From Welwitschia mirabilis (taxonomy: Eukaryota > Gnetophyta > Gnetopsida > Welwitschiales): a stretch of 64,000 nucleotides of DNA. The stretch spans positions 280,679,980-280,743,979 of the forward strand of contig JBOZIK010000001.1 in assembly GCA_051453625.1 (NCBI GenBank), written 5' to 3'. Positions within the stretch are counted from its first letter, which is position 1. The number at the start of each line of letters is the position of its first letter. Under the pieces are notes generated by a model. It was not told the origin of the DNA, ran no database searches, and saw nothing but the letters and a program-made list of their open reading frames with translations. Position numbers and translations under genes: made by a program. Of this stretch, positions 61,949 to 64,000 are shown piece by piece.

Positions 61949-62224
61949 CATGGACCATGCAAAAGAGACGTCTTACGATCTGTAATTCAAGACCTGAAAA
62001 GATGCTCCTTATTGTTCTTAAAAGTTTCACATAGATCTTACTTGCAAGCCATTAAGTCGAATTACTTGAAGAAAGATCTCAGGTTGCATCCAGATAAGAG
62101 CCAAATAGGAGCCGAGGAGTTTAAGAAAGTAAATCAGGTATTTAAGGTATTAGTAGACAAAATGGATTGCTTTCTGATTGAGCACCATCACAGCAACCTC
62201 TTCCCTAACTATAGGGAATATTAA
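61949..62224 (+). pseudogene. LINE-3 ORF2: terminal J (DnaJ-like) domain, best preserved
   Basis: An uninterrupted frame of about 91 codons ends at TAA 62220-62222. Residues include LKRCSLL at the start of helix I, YLQAIKSNYLKKDLRLHPDK across helix II and the HPD loop (HPD at about 62087-62095), and AEEFKKVNQVFKVLVDK as helix III. Spacing and residues match the J-domain pattern, in which HPD triggers ATP hydrolysis by Hsp70. A tail CFLIEHHHSNLFPNYREY follows and is shared in part with LINE-1 and LINE-2. No Gly/Phe region or zinc-finger of full Hsp40 is present, so it would be a class III (J-domain-only) type. The rest of the ORF is full of stops, so this open stretch is notable. Confidence 0.88.
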
Positions 62225-62495
62225 TTCTCTGTTTTTTTAAGTTATACATAGTTCTATTTTAGTGTTTTCTAGTCCATTATTTATTTTAATAGTTAGGGGT
62301 GTTCTTACCCCTGCTTTTGCTTTATACCCAGTAGGTTCTTTTGATTTCTGTGCTATGGTTTTTACTTTTCCAATCAAGCTTTGTATTTCCCTCAATATAG
62401 GGCATTTTCGCTCTATAACCCTCCCCTTCCTTCTCGCTCATCTTGTTAATTTTCTTTTAATATAATGCGCTTTTTTTTGTGTGTGTGTGTAAATG
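62225..62495 (+). other. LINE-3 3' untranslated region and T/GT-rich terminus
   Basis: About 270 T-rich bases ending 'ttaatataatgcgc', eight T, five GT repeats and aaa. LINE-1 ends with a similar 'ttaatatacatac' but with an A tail. Confidence 0.7.
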
Positions 62496-62507
62496 TCATT
62501 AGGTTCA
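62496..62507 (+). repeat. LINE-3 target-site duplication, right copy
   Basis: tcattaggttca, partner of 56420-56431. Its 3' part also served as the left target duplication of the SINE. Confidence 0.72.
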
Positions 62508-62508
62508 A

Positions 62509-62690
62509 TGTTAATGAGTACTTACCAGAGTGATAAAGTCATAGACACAGGAACCCCAAGGTCTAGAGTTCAAACCTTGACAGTGGTGGGAAACATAAAA
62601 ATGGAATATATTTTGTAAGCCTAAGTGCCACTGGGCATTTGTGTGACACAAAATTACCTACCTGCTATCTCTTTAATGGAAAAAAAGGTT
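62509..62690 (+). mobile_element. tRNA-derived SINE inserted in LINE-3 target duplication
   Basis: 182 bases enclosed by an 11-bp direct repeat, attaggttcaa (62498-62508 and 62691-62701), and ending in a seven-A stretch plus 'ggtt'. Internal pol III B box AGTTCAAACCT at 62567-62577 agrees with GWTCRANNC. An A-box-like 'agagtgataaagtca' is about 40 bases upstream. The 3' body ('gtaagcctaagtgccac', 'aaattacctacctgctatct') is like plant SINE bodies. No protein expected; LINE enzymes would mobilise it. Confidence 0.82.
62567..62577 (+). promoter_or_regulatory. RNA polymerase III B box of SINE
   Basis: AGTTCAAACCT fits the B-box consensus GGTTCGANNCC with G-to-A and CG-to-CA changes. Confidence 0.7.
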
Positions 62691-64000
62691 ATTAGGTTCA
62701 AATTTTTTCTCTTAAAAATATGTTTATCATGATCTTTTAGTTTTTTCTTAGAGAGTTTTGAGTCTTATAAGGCTTTATTTTAAATTTCTTCAAATTTATT
62801 TATGTTTATTTGCTAAACTTTATATCTTTTTCTAAATCAAAGTTAAGGAATTGTATTACATAATATTCTTTCTATTCTAGTTCAACTAGTAAGTAACAAG
62901 CTTTTTTGAAGGCCAACCTATAAGGAGACATACCTAATGATATAATACTTTTATATTTCTAAACTAAATAATTAAGTCTTAATGACAAATTTTTTCTATT
63001 CTTTAAAAATTTTTATCAAAGATAGCTTTATTTTCATATTAACTCTTTTAATAAGCCATTGGTTTACAGGAGGTAAGAAGTAGATACTTTATGGGCTATG
63101 CCACATTCTTGTAATACTTTTACTAAGATTTTGCTATAAAAATGGGCACTTCCATCATTAATAAGAGCTCTAGGAATGCCAAACTAAGATAAGATATTCT
63201 TAAAAACAATTTTATCATTATCATATCTCTAAGGATAAACTTCTATTTATTTAGTAATCTAATCGATATATATTAAGATAAATTAATAATCAAATGATGG
63301 TATTTAAGAACACTAAAAATTTATAACCCATATATTGAAAGGTTCGACTTGTATAATTGGATTAAGAGGCATCATACATTTTTAGATATGCTACGTAATT
63401 TTTGATAATTTTCAAATGTTTTACAATATAGGTAATCATCTTTAAAAATAGGAGATTAAAATAAATCATTTTTTAATATTTTAGAATCTATTTTCCTAGC
63501 ATAATAATAACCTCCACAAGCACCTCTACAACAAAATTCTAATACACTCATTGCCTTCTTATAGAAAATACATCTTTTGAGGATTTTATTTGAAAAATAT
63601 TTATGAATAAGAGGTGGTCCCCAAAGGTAATGCTTAGCTTGTGAAAGAAATCTATGTCTTTATTACTTAGTAATATTAGTAGGTAAAACTTAATTAGGAA
63701 TGTAATTAGCATAAGAATCGTACTAAGGATGTAAAGAAAATGCATAAAGTTGTATATGGGAAAAATAATTACTAATGGACTAGATATGAGTCATTGATAT
63801 AAGAGAGATAAGAAAGATGATCAAAAACTAAGTTTTTAACTTCTTTTTTATCTATAATTCTACATAAACTTCCTAGAATAATAGCATTCATCTAATTAAA
63901 TGGGATTTGCAAACGTTTTTGTATTATGAAGGTATTTAAATGTAGCATTCATAAAGATAGTAACTTTTTAATTAGAAAGATAAGAATTGTTCATCCCCCT
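62691..64000 (-). pseudogene. pol: Athila-like element C integrase remnant (right of LINE-3)
   Basis: Minus-strand reading gives FGIPRALINDGSAHFYSKIL and CGIAHKVSTSYLL, a stop, then TNG, near 63190-63055. This is the integrase core with the second catalytic Asp (in INDGS) kept and the PHPQTNG block worn. Upstream (higher coordinates) traces of the zinc-binding region continue toward the window's end, so the element runs off the right side. It continues on the left at 56431 once LINE-3 and the SINE are removed. Confidence 0.78.

Larger units (their letters stand above)
56432..62495 (+). mobile_element. LINE-3: plus-strand copy of the J-domain LINE family
   Basis: About 6.06 kb, full length by comparison with LINE-1 (5.95 kb). 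It has ORF1 with three zinc knuckles, endonuclease, reverse transcriptase, zinc-finger-like region, linker and the best-kept J domain of the three. It sits inside the integrase of element C. The 3' terminus is a T8(GT)n stretch followed by aaa in place of a simple A tail. Confidence 0.88.

Overview
The window looks like a gene-poor, very AT-rich stretch of plant nuclear DNA, probably from a large, repeat-filled genome. The evidence is the kind of elements present: Athila/Tat-type Ty3/gypsy retrotransposons, L1-type plant LINEs with DUF4283-like and CCHC-type ORF1 proteins, LTR elements primed by initiator-Met-like or Asp-like tRNA sites, and a tRNA-derived SINE. I found no intact host gene, rRNA, tRNA or CRISPR array. 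All coding traces are pseudogenes recognised by translating through stop codons and frameshifts. Many stops sit where a Gln, Trp or Arg codon is expected, which points to long-term C-to-T (G-to-A) decay. I cannot name the species.

Layout. 1-4.0 kb: a decayed plus-strand Athila-like pol (A). 4.0-8.46 kb: AT-rich DNA with a repeat that recurs at 39.1-40.5 kb. 8.476-14.426 kb: LINE-1, bounded by a perfect 16-bp target-site duplication. 14.4-38.3 kb: one minus-strand Athila-like element (B) broken into pieces by three later insertions. These are LINE-2 (about 17.7-23.46 kb, minus), LTR element D (24.683-32.945 kb, minus, no recognisable pol) and a putative 4.07-kb long LTR (33.296-37.368 kb). 38.3-45.4 kb: unassigned DNA. 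45.4-54.6 kb: a different LINE (F, minus) split by LTR element G (46.740-53.224 kb, plus, gag-like gene only). 56.2-64 kb: another minus-strand Athila-like integrase (C), split by LINE-3 (56.432-62.495 kb, plus). A SINE then landed in the right-hand target duplication of LINE-3.

Main discovery. LINE-1, LINE-2 and LINE-3 are three copies of one LINE family, and each ends its ORF2 with a J-domain (DnaJ/Hsp40-like) module placed after the reverse transcriptase and a proline/serine-rich linker. LINE-3 keeps an HPD motif in an open frame of about 91 codons. LINE-1 has HLD and LINE-2 has a stop inside the motif. A short tail after the J domain, with His-His and Phe-Pro positions, is also shared. 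The flanking target duplication of LINE-1 shows the J module was carried inside the mobilised unit. A J domain would be expected to recruit Hsp70, so these elements may encode their own co-chaperone for assembling, disassembling or importing the retrotransposon ribonucleoprotein. That role is inference.

Relative age follows from the nesting: element B is older than LINE-2, D and the long LTR; LINE F is older than G; C is older than LINE-3, which is older than the SINE.
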